Below, in pieces: positions 63,228-64,000 of a DNA stretch of 64,000 nt (positions are counted from its first letter, which is position 1; every line of letters begins with the position of its first letter). Position numbers and translations under genes: made by a program. Where the stretch lies: assembly GCA_021464245.1 (NCBI GenBank), contig JADCRB010000003.1, positions 510,631-574,630 on the forward strand, given 5' to 3'. A model generated the notes under the pieces. That model made no database searches, was not told where the DNA came from, and worked only from the letters and a program-made list of their open reading frames with translations. Source of the stretch: Carallia brachiata (taxonomy: Eukaryota > Streptophyta > Magnoliopsida > Malpighiales > Rhizophoraceae).

Positions 63228-63741
63228 AAAGGTGACAATTTATGGAAAAACAAAAATCATGTCCTAAAAATTACTTTTATTATTATTTTTTATGTTAGAT
63301 AATTTTAATTATTTATTATTATTATTTTTTATTATCAAATCTTATGCTATCTGGCCACGACACTCAATCTGTAACATATAAAAAATATATAATTTTATTT
63401 TTTAAAATTTAATATATTTTTTATAACTTTTATTTTTACATTAAATATAATGTAACTTTTCTTTACTTTTTAATAGTAAAAATTACTGGTCTTGTTGGTC
63501 TTTTTCTCAGCAGTCATCATCATGTACTTCCAATGTAAAAAAGAAAAAAAAAATCATCATGTACTTCCAAAAAACCATGGTCTAGGTTCACCCACTCCCA
63601 TTAATCAATCAAATAAATAGGAAAGGAAAAGCCTCAACAAAAATGAATCATAGATTGTGGAGATTTTACAAAACCACTCTCCACCACCACCACCACCACC
63701 ACTCTCTGATCTTTTGATTCATATAATTTGAAAATAAAAAC

Positions 63742-64000
63742 ATGTTGGGCAAAAGAACTAACCATCCCATGATCTTGAGGTTGTCTGAATTATTGGTTTC
63801 TGGCGGTCGCCGTGCCGCTTCCACTGGTGCTGCCATCAGTCCAAGGAGCCCACTGGATTACAGAATCCAATCGCCGAGAGGACTAAAAACCTACGATCTT
63901 GGTGGGGTTGGATTGGGTATTGTTGCTGCGCTTGAGAAGTCTAGTAACGATGGTGGGCACGAAATTTTGGCCAAGTGCACAATTTGTAGCTCACAATCCA
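63742..64000 (+). CDS. FCS-like zinc finger (FLZ/DUF581) protein, 5' part
   Basis: First exon of a plant FLZ adaptor gene, cut by the window edge after 86 codons. The N-terminus MLGKRTNHPM, the SPRSPLDY motif and the conserved block SPRGLKTYDLGGVGLGIVAA followed by LEK are typical of FLZ10/FLZ11-type proteins, which bind SnRK1 subunits in energy and stress signalling. The FCS zinc-finger itself would lie further on and is not seen, so subfamily and function rest on the N-terminal motifs. The ATG is the first in a leader with a CCA repeat. Confidence 0.8.
   Translation, partial: MLGKRTNHPMILRLSELLVSGGRRAASTGAAISPRSPLDYRIQSPRGLKTYDLGGVGLGIVAALEKSSNDGGHEILAKCTICSSQS

Larger units (their letters stand above)
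58545..63741. other. Long AT-rich spacer and FLZ promoter
   Basis: No gene recognised in about 5.2 kb. Holds a tandem MITE-like array (61387-61762), a SINE-like trace near 59430-59480, a poly(A) micro-insertion (63516-63570) and a CCA repeat (about 63681-63701) in the presumed FLZ 5' UTR. Confidence 0.45.

Noticed and set aside
63099..63302. 67-codon basic plus-strand frame before FLZ
   Set aside because: Low complexity after codon 45 and overlaps the TCP-site region. Looks like promoter DNA.
1..64000. CRISPR arrays, bacterial operons, rRNA or tRNA genes
   Set aside because: No spaced identical repeats, no ribosome-binding-site spacing and no full tRNA cloverleaf were seen. Gene structure is eukaryotic throughout.

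Overview
The window is nuclear DNA of a flowering plant, most likely a woody eudicot. Genes are split by short AT-rich introns with GT/AG borders, several proteins are plastid-targeted or plant-specific, and long AT-rich intergenic DNA carries MITEs, SINE-like and LINE remnants. I cannot fix the species from sequence alone.

Layout. 1-5905 (+): 3' part of an RRP12-like ribosome-biogenesis gene. 7771-13306 (-): KASII (FAB1), plastid beta-ketoacyl-ACP synthase II, convergent with RRP12. 13.3-30.9 kb: gene-poor, with one relic exon of a DUS2-type tRNA-dihydrouridine synthase (16.3 kb), a displaced copy of DNA found upstream of the galactosidase genes (21.8-23.2 kb), and a 5'-truncated LINE with a perfect 17-bp target-site duplication (29.1-29.5 kb). 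30887-32993 (-): chloroplast 20 kDa co-chaperonin CPN20. 37196-37813 (+): intronless DREB/ERF factor of the ERF017 type. 38478-43286 and 46221-50933 (-): two tandem GH35 beta-galactosidases with a C-terminal SUEL-type lectin domain, each in a ~5.8-kb duplicated unit. 55972-58544 (-): ruins of a third, more divergent beta-galactosidase. 63742 onward (+): start of an FCS-like zinc-finger (FLZ) gene, cut by the window edge.

Working together. There is no operon logic. RRP12 acts in ribosome assembly, KASII and CPN20 act in the plastid (16:0 to 18:0 elongation; chaperonin co-factor), the beta-galactosidases are secreted wall enzymes that arose by local duplication, and ERF and FLZ are regulators.

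Main oddities. (1) Five indels break otherwise conserved reading frames: three in KASII, one in CPN20, one in beta-galactosidase A. RRP12, ERF and beta-galactosidase B are intact. Mostly single-base deletions in short runs suggest residual assembly error, but real mutation is not excluded. (2) At five places a ~14-22 bp insert ending in poly(A), or poly(T) in reverse, sits between 14-18 bp direct repeats (at one of them 10 bp perfect, or 18 bp with one mismatch). These look like retroposition events that copied almost nothing but the tail. (3) Intron 2 of CPN20 starts with an internally deleted copy of exon 3. (4) The galactosidase pair holds near-identical patches that include intron sequence, suggesting gene conversion. 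Exon borders were read by eye and may be off by a few bases.
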